From Cystobasidiopsis lactophilus (lineage: Eukaryota > Basidiomycota > Agaricostilbomycetes > Agaricostilbales > Chionosphaeraceae), in the NCBI GenBank assembly GCA_001599975.1, contig BCIO01000003.1, positions 2,536,677 through 2,600,676 on the forward strand: a DNA stretch of 64,000 nt, read 5' to 3'. Both the position numbers and the translations under genes were made by a program. Below are positions 43,334 through 54,716 of the stretch, piece by piece (the stretch's first letter is position 1; each line of letters opens with the position of its first letter). Below the pieces are notes generated by a model, which ran no database searches, had not been told where the DNA came from, and worked only from the letters and a program-made list of their open reading frames with translations.

Positions 43334-45921
43334 TTACTTGCGCAACTTGTCAATGTCCTCTTCCGTGCACACGCAGCTGACAACAGAGCCAGGTCTGCCG
43401 TAGTTGGGCGCAGCAGCGAGGTTGGCTTGGTGGCAGTAGACTGATAGACGCTGACAATTAGCATCTTGTCAGGCTCTGGGAAAGTTTAAGCACGACTAAC
43501 GCTCAGGTGTCGGCGCGTCAAACAAAACAACCAACGGGACTTGGAAGATGTCGTTCAAGGTGCGGGACAGGCTGTCGTGGATCACCAGGACCTTCTTCCA
43601 GCTGCCGCTGCTCTTGGCGGGAGAGCGGAACCTGGCCAGAACCGAGTCTCGAGCATGGGTACCAAGATCTGGCGTCTGTTCACTCGATGAGAATAGTACC
43701 ATGTCACATATGGAGGAGGCAGCTGACCAGGGCGTGAATCTCCAGGTTGCGTGCAGCCAACTTGTACGAAATAGCGTCGACCGCATCCATGGTGACACAG
43801 TACACGACCGCTTGCGCGAACTCGGTGTCTTCCATGAGATCCGAAACCGCCTCGAGCTGGAAGCGAAATCAGCGCTGGCTCAATCCGGGACAACAAGCAA
43901 AAGTCACCTTCCAGCCCTCAGGACTCGACTGCCTGTTCGAGGCTCCTTGACCTCGGTTGGCGATGGCCACATACAGGAAATGGTGCTTGAGGCCTTGCAG
44001 GGCTGCATCGAGGGTGCCTGGAGGCATCAAGGCGTGAACCGAGTTGGGGTCGCCCATGGTCGTGCTGCTGGTGCCTGCTTTCCTGACCAAGACGCGCACA
44101 GGTTCTTTGAGACCCAGATTGGACGCAAACTCGAGGAGCTCCGAAGCGATGACCTGGCCAAAAATTGCTGTCTGGCGGCCTGAAGGCGGGCGATTGTCAC
44201 CAAAGGGGTCAAAGCCACGAGATCCAGGGGTGGGAGAGGGCTTGGGTACCATGCGCATCAAGTTGGAGAGCATTTCGAGCTGATTGGCCGCCACGATGAC
44301 GTCCGCTTCATCCACGATGAGCAGCTTGAGGGCCCCATCTTGAGCCACCACCCTCAAAGCCAAGAGATCAAGGACGGCCTGTGCGGTGCCCACCACAACG
44401 TGTGGACGGTTGCGAGCCAGCATGCTCTGGTCGTCGGGCATCACCCGAGTGGCCACAGCAACGCAGCGGATGCCAACGGGTGCGCCCAAATCGTGTATCA
44501 GGGACTGAGCATAAGTGGCTCGCTCGACAGTCGCTGTGACAACCAGGACAGAAATGCCGCCGTTCAAGGATGGGGCGACCATGGAGGTGTGGACAGCCGC
44601 AAGGGAGTACGACAATGTTGCTTCGAAGGCTGTGCTCACTTGCACGACCACATCTTCGCGAGTTGACAGCATGCAGGGAAGCGACTTGAGCTGAAGTTTT
44701 GTTGGTAGCGTAAGGTCGGGCACGCTCAAGAATGCTTGGTAAAGGCTCGAGGAGATGAGGGCGCCCACTGTTGCCCATTTCATTCTTGCTTCCGAAACGG
44801 TTCGAGCAACTGGAGCAATGCTGGCGATCGATCGTTGATCGGAGCTGTATCGGTTGGACGAGGAGTAGCTTGGCCGTTGTTGCGATGATGCGTAGCTGGT
44901 TTGCTGATCGTAAGCGGGGCGTGCTTGTTGGAGCTGCTGTTGTGGAGACTGCGCCCGTCCGCCTGTAGTGGCCTGATCAAGCGTCGTGGAAAGAGGGCCA
45001 GGCGTCTGGAGAGCGCGAGAAGCGTGCGAATTCGCCATCAAGCCTGAGACCAACGAGGACAGGCTAGACATCTGCGTCGAAAGTTGCAGGATAGCATGGC
45101 TCTGGTCTTCAGATTTGACTTGAGAAGTCGAGGCTTCCGGTGCACCGGGTGCCGCGCCGCCAGCACTAGAGCTCAAGACAGACGGGGTCGGACTGAAAAC
45201 GTTGGCTGGCTGTTGACGCTGAGCGCCTGCCCCGACGCAATCTCACGGTCAACGCCTGATATACTACAGATATATTGGAGAGCACTCGGACGTACGAAGG
45301 AGGAAGTCGACATCGGTGCGCAAGTTTTGTAACTCCGCCGTCACATTGCGCAAAGGGAAAAGCTATCGCACAAGGATATCAGCGGAAGGCTGGCAGCATC
45401 AAGTCACATGGGGCCGTACAGAGAGCTCCAGCCTGATAAGACGGTCCAGCAAGTCCTGCATGAACGGGGAGGTGGCCTCGACTTGGGCGTCGGCATTGGC
45501 AACCTCCTTTCGTTCCTGACTGGCCAAGGGCACAAATGCCTCAGCGTTGAAGTTCAAGGACTTCAATTCGACCGCCGGAGAAGAGGCGTGGGATTCAGGG
45601 GCCGGGAAGTCGTTGACGGAGAGGGCGTCTTCGTGAGGCGTCGGGGCCGTCTCGAAGCTGGCATAAGAAGAGGCTTCACGCTGGCTTGCCGACACAACGA
45701 TAGGCGCATGATGGACAACGCCTTTGGTCTCTCCCTCGCAATACCGGCCGTCGCTGCTGAAGAAGCCCCCCTTGGAGTTTGAAAGTGATAAGCTCAAGTG
45801 AGCTCCCAGCCTTCACGACAAAGAACTGCCTTCAGGGACTGACCTTGGCAGTCACATCTAGAGCACCTGATCCGAACGTCTGCTCGTCATCCACACTGCT
45901 GGACGAAGTCGGAGTTTGCAT
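43334..45921 (-). CDS. DEAD-box-like protein with degenerate P-loop (eIF4A-like pseudohelicase?)
   Basis: Leftward. The C-terminal half is built like an eIF4A-type helicase: PTKLQLKSLPCMLSTREDVV (Q-motif region), IVDEADVIVAANQLEMLSNL (DEAD box kept), FGQVIASELLEFASNLGLKE, DTEFAQAVVYCVTMDAVDAI, SRTLNDIFQVPLVVLFDAP and APNYGRPGSVVSCVCTEEDI before stop at 43334. Where eIF4A has AQSGTGKT this protein has VQVSTAFEAT, so the ATP-binding lysine is missing; GTPGR is GTAQA. A long Ser/Gln-rich N-terminal extension contains FMQDLLDRLIRLELS and AELQNLRTDVDFLLR (coiled-coil-like), joined by a GTACGT donor at about 45294. The first joint and ATG (45919-45921, MQTPTSSSSVDD) are the least certain part; ATG 45311-45313 is an alternative start. 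Confidence 0.6.
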
Positions 45922-46132
45922 GAGGAAACAAGCCTCGAAGGGCCAGAGGGACGTTGAGGCAGATAGCAGCGCCTGGGACAGGCTTTGTGCGATGCCTGGA
46001 GCGTACGGAGTACTCAGGCGGGCTCCATCGAGGACTGCACACAGCGTATCGGGCGTCTCTGTGGTCGTTCTCGACACAGTCAGATCACAAAGTTTTAGGG
46101 GTCTATTCGTTTCCCGCTTGCTTGCGGTGCCA

Positions 46133-48906
46133 CTAGGGGATCGATATTTCACTGATCTTCACGCTAGTATCTTCGCTTGCACTAGCCAGAGTCAGCTGAT
46201 GGTCGCTGCAAAGGGCTGGCGCGAACGAAAGGCAGTTGACAGCCGCACCGTGGGCAAGCCTTTGGTAGGCCTCAGTCGAAGCTACAGCGGAAATTCGAAC
46301 AACTCACTCCTTCTTAAATCGAACCAGCAGGTTATTTGAAGCTTCAGAGACGGTGTAAATGCTGACGTCGCCGGTTTCTGTGCCGATAGCGAGGTGCCCT
46401 TGATGGCTGGCCACCGCGGTGACTGCCGCCTGCAGGACAATTGTCTGGCGCAGGTCCCAAACAGTTTCCCGCAGGCTCCATATCTTAACCTGGCCCTGAA
46501 TTTCAGCGCTGGCTCCCATCAATAGAGAGATGGGCTCTCACAGTCTTGTCTCTTGAGCCAGTGGCAAAGCACGAGTCCGAAAGCCAAGTAGCATCCCAAA
46601 TGACTCTGGCGTGGGCCTTGGAAAGAAGAGCGCTGGGTTTGTATCCTTCTGCTGATCGTTCAAAGAGGTGCCAGCTGCGGTCTCGTCCGACCGTCAAAAT
46701 GAACTCGTCATTTGGCGAAAACGCGATTTTCGTCACGGCAAGCGTGTGGCCGAAGAGGGGTATGCCCGTACGCTGGGCTGTTCGAGTGTCACGCAGATGG
46801 ACCGTGGCATAGTCTGCGGAAGTTGCTTTGCTGGAGCTGGCAAATAAAGCGCCGGAGTTGGAGGTGGCCAAGCACCGTAGCTCGTAGCCGTGGCCGTACA
46901 GTTTGTCATATCTGGCCATAGACTGAGCAGGCAACAAAGAGCGAAAAAATCCGGCCTACTCAGGCCACAAGGTGGCTCCCATGAGCTCTTCTTCGACGGG
47001 CGGCCGCTGCTTGGTCCGAGCTGCATCTGGGGGCACGCCAATCAGGCTCTCCTCTTGCGCGCCAGACGTAGTCGAGCGGTTAGAAAGTCCAAGCGGCGGG
47101 ACGATGGCCGGCAGGGGGCGCGTCGAGGATGCAGGCAGCTCGATTTGACAAACGTCCAACACCGTTTCGACAAAGTTGCTCGGCGCCTCAAACAGCCGAA
47201 TGATAGTCTCATCGGCCCCAGATGCAAATTTTAGGCCCAGCTGCGTATCAAGAACGGCGAGAGCGTAGATGTCGTGGCCGTGGACTTGCGGGCGAGCAAT
47301 CTCGTGCCAAGATTCGATGTGCTTCTCGGTCAAAGTTCGTTTCCAGCGGCCATGCACACGCGTCGTGCGATCCAGACTGAACAAAAAGACATAAGGGGCG
47401 CGCTCTAATCCGCGAAGGGAATGCTCACCTGCCAGACAAAAGCCAATCCCCTCGAGCTTGCCAGGCCAAGCTCTGCACACTTTTAGTGTGCCCGCTGATG
47501 CCCACGCCAGGACGCCAAAATTGGCCATCCTCTTTCCATAGGTGGAGTGACCCTGCCCAGTCGCTTGCTACGACAGCCTTATCGGTCATAGTCCACAGGG
47601 CGCCAAAAAAACCCAGGCCGGCTGGCCCGCCAAAGTCGCCTAGGCGCCGTGCGTTCACCCATAGCGCTTCGTTGTGCCTCCAGATCATAAGGGACCGGTC
47701 AGCAGACGCGCTCAAAAGCCGCGGCCACCCGTCGGCATCATGTTCAGACGACCAATGCAGGTCTGTCACCCAGCCTTCGTGGCCAACGAGAACAGCTTCG
47801 GAATTAAACGAGTAGCTGCGCTGCGATGTTTCAGTGTAAACGCATTCCTGGGCCACAATTGACTAACTTGTTTCCGTTCGGGAATGTCAGGCCGTGGGAC
47901 TTAGTCGTAAGGCCAACGTCAGAGTCCAACAGATCCACGTCTGGTTGTTTTACTGCCGATACCGAAGCAGACAGTCTCCAAAGCCGAATGTTACTGTCTT
48001 GACCAGAAGATGCCAGGAGTAAGTCTTGGCTCGTCGGTGGCGAGAAGGTAAGAGCCCGGATCCAGTCGGAATGGCCCTCCAAAAGCGTAGCCAAGGTAAT
48101 CTGGACCGTCTTCAGGAGAAACTTGAAGGGGAAAAGCCACGAGCGGCGCTTACTTGGGTCGCATCGCAAGTAAATATTTGGATTTTTGAGTCGGTGCACG
48201 CCAGGGCGATGACCAGATCTTGCCAAGACACAGGAGCAATAAGCTCCAGATTTCGATCCCATAAAGAAGTCCACACACCTCCAGAGGTAGGCGTATATGC
48301 AGCTGCTAGGGCGAGTGGCAGACGAGATTGCAAAGAGATGCCATGCAAGAGAATAAGGTTCTCGGCTGCGGCATCTAAGCCTCATGCGCTGCACCAGAAG
48401 GCGTATTCACTCACATGAAGGATGATACGACCAGACTTTAAGCATAGAATCGCTTGCGCAGGATAGGATTAAGAAGTGGCCGCTGGCAGCTGGATCCTCC
48501 AAGCAAGCCAACGCAGCAATCGACCCTTCATGTGCTTGAATTTGCGAGGCACAAAGCCATGCAGTCTTGCTGGAGGCTTCCGACCACACAGAGAGGACCC
48601 CAGCGGCGTCTCCGGCGACGAAAATGGCAGGCGACCCTTGCGTCTGCCCAAACCGCACGCTGGTCACATTGGCCTGGTGTGCGTTCAGAGTTCCAACAAC
48701 GCCTCTAGAGCATTCGTCCTAAAGGGCGGCTAAGCTCCGTCCGAAGCCATTTGCATGCATGCGAAATTTCTCACGGCCACATCCCAAAGGCACACCAAAG
48801 CGCCGGCCGCATAGACGACGAGGCCGTCGGGCCTGGCATCAGAGATAGAGCTAGCTTTCCTTGCGCCGGCGCTGATGTACTTGTTTGAAACGCTGGCAGT
48901 TGTCAT
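46133..48906 (-). CDS. ELP2: Elongator complex subunit ELP2 (WD40 protein)
   Basis: WD40 scaffold of the Elongator core (Elp1-2-3), which modifies wobble uridines in tRNA. Starts MTTASVSNKYISAGARKASS then GLVVYAAGALVCLWDVA. Successive WD40 repeats are visible: SVRFGQTQGSPAIFVAGDAA, GHSDWIRALTFSPPTSQDLL, GHEGWVTDLHWSSEHDADGW with ASADRSLMIWR, ISGHTKSVQSLAWQARGDWL, LYGHGYELRCLATSNSGALF, FGHTLAVTKIAFSPNDEFIL with TVGRDRSWHLFE, and AHARVIWDATWLSDSCFATG with SRDKTVRAHLS. The last exon gives AHGAAVNCLSFAPALCSDHQ, ASASEDTSVKISEISIP and stop at 46133. I could not find a joint near 46310 that keeps frame perfectly. An in-frame ATG at 49018-49020 would overlap ATG10. Confidence 0.9.
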
Positions 48907-48995
48907 GAAGCTATCGCTCGGTTCATCGTGGTGTGTGCTTTCCAAGAGGGAATCTCTTCCCGCGCCCACCACTCGCAGGAACGCGATGTGCTTCG
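48907..48995. promoter_or_regulatory. Short divergent promoter shared by ELP2 and ATG10
   Basis: Only about 89 bases separate the two start codons, read in opposite directions, so both promoters must overlap in this stretch or lie inside the 5' coding sequence of the other gene. No TATA box seen. Confidence 0.45.
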
Positions 48996-49720
48996 ATGGC
49001 GTTTGCAGATAGGACGGCATTCAAGCAAGCCTGTCTTGCATGGCTTAATGAGGCTGCGAGGCCTGTCGCGTCTCAAATGCCACTGGGATCGCATTTGGCG
49101 ACTCAAGGCTGGTCTTGGGAGGAACATCCGGTACGTTGCATCGTGTTAATAATGCACGTCCTTCGAACTAATGCAAACGGCGAAGACGGTGGCAAACTAT
49201 GGGTTTCTGTCAAAACATGTCAGCCGCCGTGCCTCACAGCGTCCACAATCGCCCAGCGACGAGCTGATCAGCGAAGGAATCGAAGAGGTCTTAGACGATG
49301 CCCAAGTCGATGGACTGGGGGAACCGGCGACCATCAAAGTCGATTTGTTCATCACTTTTTCGCCGACTTACCTTGTACCTGTGCTCTTTTTCGCGGGATA
49401 TGACCAATGTGAGCCAACCGCCTCATACACCCAACCGAGCTCAGCGTTAGGACTCCCCAGCCGGCGTCAATCTGCCTTTAGACCAGCTCGCTCGATCCGA
49501 CGTGTTCTTAGGCGGGACGGCGCGGGAGGTGCATGGAGCCAGCGACGGTCCGACGCCGATTGTGTCGCAAGGAGAGCACCCGGTCACCGGGAAGCCGTGC
49601 TACTTCCTGCATCCGTGCGAAACGCAAGCAATGTTGCAAGAAGTTGGGGACGGCAGGGCAGAAACCACTTTGGCCACATGGGTGATGCTTGCGGGATCCA
49701 AGGTAAACTTGAGGGGGTGA
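48996..49720 (+). CDS. ATG10: Autophagy E2-like enzyme ATG10
   Basis: E2-like enzyme that transfers the ubiquitin-like Atg12 to Atg5 in autophagosome formation. Three exons: MAFADRTAFKQACLAWLNEA to GWSWEEHP, then TVANYGFLSKHVSRRASQRP and TIKVDLFITFSPTYLVPVLF, then GVNLPLDQLARSDVFLGG. The catalytic block reads VSQGEHPVTGKPCYFLHPCE, with the family's HPC active-site cysteine at about 49616, and TTLATWVMLAGSKVNLRG ends the protein. About 185 residues, normal for the family. Divergent from ELP2. Confidence 0.88.
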
Positions 49721-50240
49721 GGGACGGGGCAGTGGCAACAAGAAGGAAAGAAGGAAAGAAAAGAATGCAACGATGTAGGGCGCAAAGGAAGGCATCAGAC
49801 CGTAGACACATGTAGGCATTGTCTTGGGCAGAGCAACGCTTCCACCAAGAAAGTGGAAGCACCCGTGCCTTCGACTAACTAAAGCCATGCATATTGATCT
49901 AGAAGTCATCATTTAAAGCCTGGTGGAGGAAAGGGACGGGAAATCCAATCGGAGGTCGAAAGGTCAATGCAGAGGCAAGTCAAGGAGCAGGCAGCTGATG
50001 CATTACACGTTACGAGGCGGCGAGCTATGTTGAGAGTTTTGACTGGCACCAGGCAGAAAACGGGAGACAAGGGGGCGGAGCAGGTCAAGGTGTTTTTGGC
50101 CCGCCAAAATTTCATCTCTTTGGGAGCATTGCAAATGTGGTAGGCAAAATGAAGAGCCAGGCTTGTCACACTGGCATTGGCAGCAGACTCTTACAAGAGT
50201 ACCGCAGCGCATTCCCAGAGAGAAACAGCCATTCTCAAGT
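49721..50240. other. Intergenic, convergent 3' region
   Basis: No gene seen; 3' regions of ATG10 and the zinc-ribbon gene. Confidence 0.45.
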
Positions 50241-51341
50241 TCATTGGAGCGTCCTCAAACTGCAGACGACCCGAGCAACGGCATCCGAAACGTCGCCGAT
50301 CGCCTTGGTGTCCAGCTGCGGCGCGGCATTCAACTGTTGCAGCTTAGCAGTAAGCTTTGCGAGCGAGACGCCCAAAGTGTCGCGTGCGTCTTGGATTAAG
50401 GTCTCGGCTGATCCAGAGCGCGATGCAGCTGGTGCTAATGAAGCCGACAGCGGAAGCTGAAACTTCCACTTCAGCAACAGACGATTCTTTTGGAAGAGGT
50501 GCGAGCTTACGCTAAGAACTGGGACCGCAGGGACTGTTTCCAACGCCCGTTTCTTGGATAGGGACGGAGAGGAGAGCACAGTCTCCTCTTCGTGCGGGCG
50601 TTTGACAGGAGGGACCGCTGGTGCCTTCTGAGCCTGGCTCCATGTCGTCCACGCCTCCATCTTTTGCGCGTCTTCCTCCTTGACAAACCAGTTTTGGCAT
50701 GAGACGCAAAACCGCCGTGGGTCCTCAGGCGTCTTGCGAGACCCGCGCTTGGAAGGGCCGGTATCCTCGGAGTCTTTCGTCGGCAAGGCCTTGGGGGCGC
50801 GCATCAACGGAATGCCATGGCACGTCGGTTGCGAGCACTGCTCGGCCAGCATCACCCAACCCTTGAGCAATTTGTCGCCAATTTCTTTGGAGGCTTTGTT
50901 GGACTGCTCTCGCCGACGAGCAGCAGCTGAAGATTCCTCTAAGCGTGCAGAGTCAGCAGCAGGTGGTGTTACAGCAGGCTGTGGGGCGGCAGGCTCGGGC
51001 TCAAAGTCACTGATGGAGGTCGGAGGTGAAGGAGGCATTTGCAGAAGGCTCTGCCTGGCTCTCGGTGGCACCACATTCTGAAGGACTGAAATAAGTCGGG
51101 AGTCAGGATCGTTTCGGCAGGCGAGGTGGTTATTATAACAAAAGGACCTACCCATTGGGAGCTGAAGGCCATCTGAGTGCTTGGGCTCTCCGTCGCACCG
51201 GGCACAGAACGAAATGTCGCCCTTCTGCATCAATGGGCATCCGGGGCAGCCCTCCTTGCCGCAGCTTGCTTCCAACATGGTCCAGCCCGCCAGCAAATAT
51301 TTCCCGAGCACAGCGCTGACATCGTCCAAGGAAGCCACCAT
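50241..51341 (-). CDS. Double zinc-ribbon protein, ZNRD2/p27 autoantigen family
   Basis: Leftward. Two copies of the family's signature: LLAGWTMLEASCGKEGCPGC with FCARCD, and LLKGWVMLAEQCSQPTCHGI with FCVSCQNWF. Each pairs a CxxxxC with a CxxC and should bind one zinc (Auto_anti-p27 family; the human protein is ZNRD2/SSSCA1). Start ATG at 51339-51341 (MVASLDDVSAVLGKYLLAGW) is chosen because no earlier in-frame ATG precedes the first ribbon. Introns at about 51089-51151 and 50459-50512. A long Pro/Ala/Ser linker separates the ribbons, and the C-terminus (LIQDARDTLGVSLAKLTAKL) is helical. Cellular role in fungi unclear. Confidence 0.82.
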   Translation of the reverse strand: MVASLDDVSAVLGKYLLAGWTMLEASCGKEGCPGCPLMQKGDISFCARCDGEPKHSDGLQLPMGRSFCYNNHLACRNDPDSRLISVLQNVVPPRARQSLLQMPPSPPTSISDFEPEPAAPQPAVTPPAADSARLEESSAAARRREQSNKASKEIGDKLLKGWVMLAEQCSQPTCHGIPLMRAPKALPTKDSEDTGPSKRGSRKTPEDPRRFCVSCQNWFVKEEDAQKMEAWTTWSQAQKAPAVPPVKRPHEEETVLSSPSLSKKRALETVPAVPVLSVSSHLFQKNRLLLKWKFQLPLSASLAPAASRSGSAETLIQDARDTLGVSLAKLTAKLQQLNAAPQLDTKAIGDVSDAVARVVCSLRTLQ

Positions 51342-51555
51342 TTCCTTGTTCGGGAATTTTGTTGGGAAGACAGCGCGCTCAAAAGGCTTCAGGTGTTGAG
51401 AGTCGACGTCCGAGACCAAAGAGCGTTTGCCAGAAGCATAGGCAGAAATTGGCCGACAATGCTGCAGAAAGCGTGACCTTCACGCCCGAACGCTTAAACC
51501 CTTTGTGGAGGCAACGGCGACTCGCTTTCAGGCTTTTGCGCTCTAGCAGTGCTTT

Positions 51556-54500
51556 ATGAGGATATGGCACCTCGTCTGGGTCATCGCCGCGCTCGCCGGC
51601 GCGACCTCTTCGAGCCCTTCCTACTCCAAGTGCGTGAGCAATGCTGCAGAGTTCTGCGGACTAGGCGCTGAGTCTAACTTGCACTAGTGAAAGGAAACGC
51701 CAAATGAGGTTTGTTGGGCGGACCTTCATCTCAGTGCAAGCTCGGGCTAAAGCGCGCCACTTCAGGGAGCTCGTTCGGAACACTTGGAATCACGCCTACT
51801 CAGCGTATATGAGAGTGGCGTTTCCATTAGACGAATTGCTCCCTATTTCTTGTAAAGGGCAGGGCCATGACCGACAGAATCCCTCCAACACTGCCGTGAA
51901 CGATGTTGATGGAGATTTCGCGCTCACACTGGTGGACGGTGCGCTCCGATATCATCTGGCCACTGGAAGCCCTTTTTCTGACCGATTTTGCAGCTCTGGA
52001 TACATTCGTGGTCATGGAGGACAAGCCTGGTTTCGAACACGGCGTCCGGCTCACTATCGAACACGTCCAGTTCAACCTGGACTCCAAAGTCCAAGTGTTC
52101 GAGGTCACCATTCGGATGCTTGGTGGACTGCTGTCAGCTCATATTTTCGCCACCGAGTCCAAATATGGATTTTACCTTCCTTGGTATCAAGGGGAGCTCT
52201 TGACCCTCGCGCGGGACCTAGGGCATCGAATGCTGCCTGCGTTTACGCATTCGGCCACTGGCATTCCTTACGCAAGAGTGCACCTCCAAACGGGAATTAT
52301 GAAGGGGGAGAACACGGAGACGTGTGCGGCCGCCGCAGGATCGCTGTTGCTCGAGTTTGCCACCTTGTCCCGGCTCACCGGCGAACCCGTCTTCGAGCAA
52401 GTGGCAAGGAAGGCTTTCTTTGGCCTCTGGAACCGGCGGTCAGATCTTGATCTGCTAGGCAACAGTATCAACATGGTGCGTCTTCTGCGCTGTGCGCGGT
52501 GGCGTGCGCCCTAATAACATTCTTTTAGCAAACGGGCAACTGGATACACCCCGTTTCGTACGCGGCAGACTCCTCGGGAGAGCATCTATCCTGACGAGCT
52601 TACCAGGAGCGTGGGAGCTGGCATCGATTCCATCTTCGAATACATGCTCAAATGTAAGTCCGCAGCCGACGATAGGGAACATGCTCAACCTCGAGCCAGG
52701 CTACATCATGCTCGGCGACCTCGAGTACTACCGGATCTTTGAAGACGCTTATGGCGCTGTCATGCGGTACATCAGGGCCTCAGAGGGGTTCTACGTGCGT
52801 TCGGCCGCTGAGTCAAGCCTCAGCAGTATGAGCTGACACCATTTCTACAGTATCGAGGTGTCCAAATGACTAGCGGCATGACTCAAAGCCACAGTATTGA
52901 CTCGCTATCGGCATTTTGGCCGGGTTTGCAAGTGCTCGCCGGCGACGTCGAATCGGCCATCAAGAGCCACTCGGTGTTTGCCAACATTTGGCGGCGCTAC
53001 TCTGGTCTGCCTGAAGTCTTTTCCATCATCCGAAGGGAAGCGGACAACCTCGCCTATCCAGTGAGTTCCTTCTCCGGGCAGAAGTGTTCGCGAGGTTCAC
53101 GCAGCGCTGCAGCTTCGGCCGGAGCTGGTCGAATCCACCTACTTCCTCTACCAAGCGACCAAAGATGATTCATATCTGGAGTTCGGCGAACGGATCGTGC
53201 AAGACATTGTCAATCGGACGCGGGTGCCGTGCGGGCTCGCTGGTATTTGGAATCTCCAGACGGGCGAACTAGAAAATAGGTGAGCTGTTTGTCAATCATT
53301 GGCCATCCTGTTTCACACTCACAGAGCTTTCACCAGAATGCACAGCTTCGCACTAAGCGAAACTTTGCGCTACGCATACCTCATATTGTGCGCTATCTTC
53401 CAAGGGCCCGAAGAGCAGCTGACGAGAGTTGCGCTTAGTGACGAACGCAACGCTCACGCATTGGACGACTCGAATGTCGTGTATACCACTGAAGGCCATT
53501 TGATTCCCCTCAATAAGCGATACCTCACTCCGACCAAATCTGTAACATCCCAGCAGCGCCTTGTTTGCGCCGCTTATCAACCCTCTCACACCGACAAGCA
53601 TTGGAGCCCTCTTGCCATGGGCATCCGGCACCGCACGGACAGCGACTACTCCCGGCTCTTGGCGGGCCTCGAGCTCGACGAAGAGCAAGCCATCCGCGAC
53701 GGCATCTTCTCCATCTACGGCTTTTGCGAGAAGCCCACTCACGAGGACTATGTTGGTGCTTGAAGCTCGCTCCAAAGCGAACGCCACCTGACCTTGGATC
53801 ACAGCTCATCGATGTCATCTTCAGCGAAAGCATTGACAAAGAGGACAGCTTTCCTTCGTTGGCGAAAGTTCAGCCTACCAAAGGCGGCCTGTTGGTCAAG
53901 TCCATCCGCAACCTGCGCGTCCAGCTCGTCCGGCGGCACAACCCCATGCGCTACGAGATCTCCAAAGTCGGCACCTACCGCGTCCACTCTGGCTCGGTCG
54001 TCTACTTCGCCGAACACCACCTCTTCCAGACCCCGGACGAAGACATTTCCACTTCTGTCCAGCTTCAATTCACCTCCTCCAGCGGTGCGGGCTTTGCCGT
54101 GCACGCCCAGACAGCGGCTTTCGGCCCGTCACCTCTAGCTCCCACCTCGGACATGGGCTTGAAAGACGTGATTCAAGTCGTCAGTCTATCAGCCAACCCT
54201 CAAGGCTGCGAACCTTACAGCCTCGTCCCACCTCTAACCCAACGCGCTGGCGAAGAACCTCGGCTGGTCGTCCTCCTCCGACGAGGGGCTTGCACTTTTG
54301 GCCAGAAAGTCCGGCTGGCGGCTCAAGCGGGGGCAAAAGGAGTTCTGGTGACCAACTCTGAAGAGGCCGTCTTCTCGCCTACGGGGGACGACGAGGCGTC
54401 GGAGCACGAGGGCTTGGTGCCGCTGCTGATGCTGACCAACTCGTCCGGCTCGACCGTGGAGCGCTTAACGGGCGAGGGGAGGGTGCTCATGAAGATCTCG

Positions 54501-54599
54501 CCTCTCTCCCACTCCGCTCAGACGGGAGTCAAGTCGGAGGCGGTCTTCACGATCAATGGCTTTCCGGTGGCCAATGCGAAAATGCATCCGCAGCCGTAA
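51556..54599 (+). CDS. MNL1: EDEM-type GH47 alpha-mannosidase with PA domain
   Basis: ER-lumenal glycoprotein quality-control enzyme trimming mannose from misfolded glycoproteins to send them to ERAD. Signal peptide MRIWHLVWVIAALAGATSSS. GH47 barrel: ELVRNTWNHAYSAYMRVAFP, DELLPISCKGQGHDRQNPSN, LVDALDTFVVMEDKPGFEHG, FEVTIRMLGGLLSAHIFATE, TCAAAAGSLLLEFATLSRLT, SVGAGIDSIFEYMLKC, GVQMTSGMTQSHSIDSLSAF, PELVESTYFLYQATKDDSYL and MHSFALSETLRYAYLIL followed by the family's TTEGHLIPL. The region after 53800 ends with a protease-associated domain (EEPRLVVLLRRGACTFGQKV, AQAGAKGVLVTNSEE). The combination is as in yeast Mnl1/Htm1 relatives and human EDEM3. About nine introns. No KDEL-type tail; it ends KMHPQP. 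Confidence 0.92.
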
Positions 54600-54716
54600 A
54601 CTTTTTCCTTGTACTTTCTAAAAGACCTTGCAATAATTCTTGCGCCCTTTACTCTAAAACGGATTGGATGACTCTAAGATTGTGAGATATAATTTGTTGC
54701 GAGAGGTGTTGTGCGA

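Noticed and set aside
48907-49020. ELP2 start at 49018-49020
   Set aside because: It adds an atypical leader and overlaps ATG10; the later ATG gives the usual ELP2 beginning.
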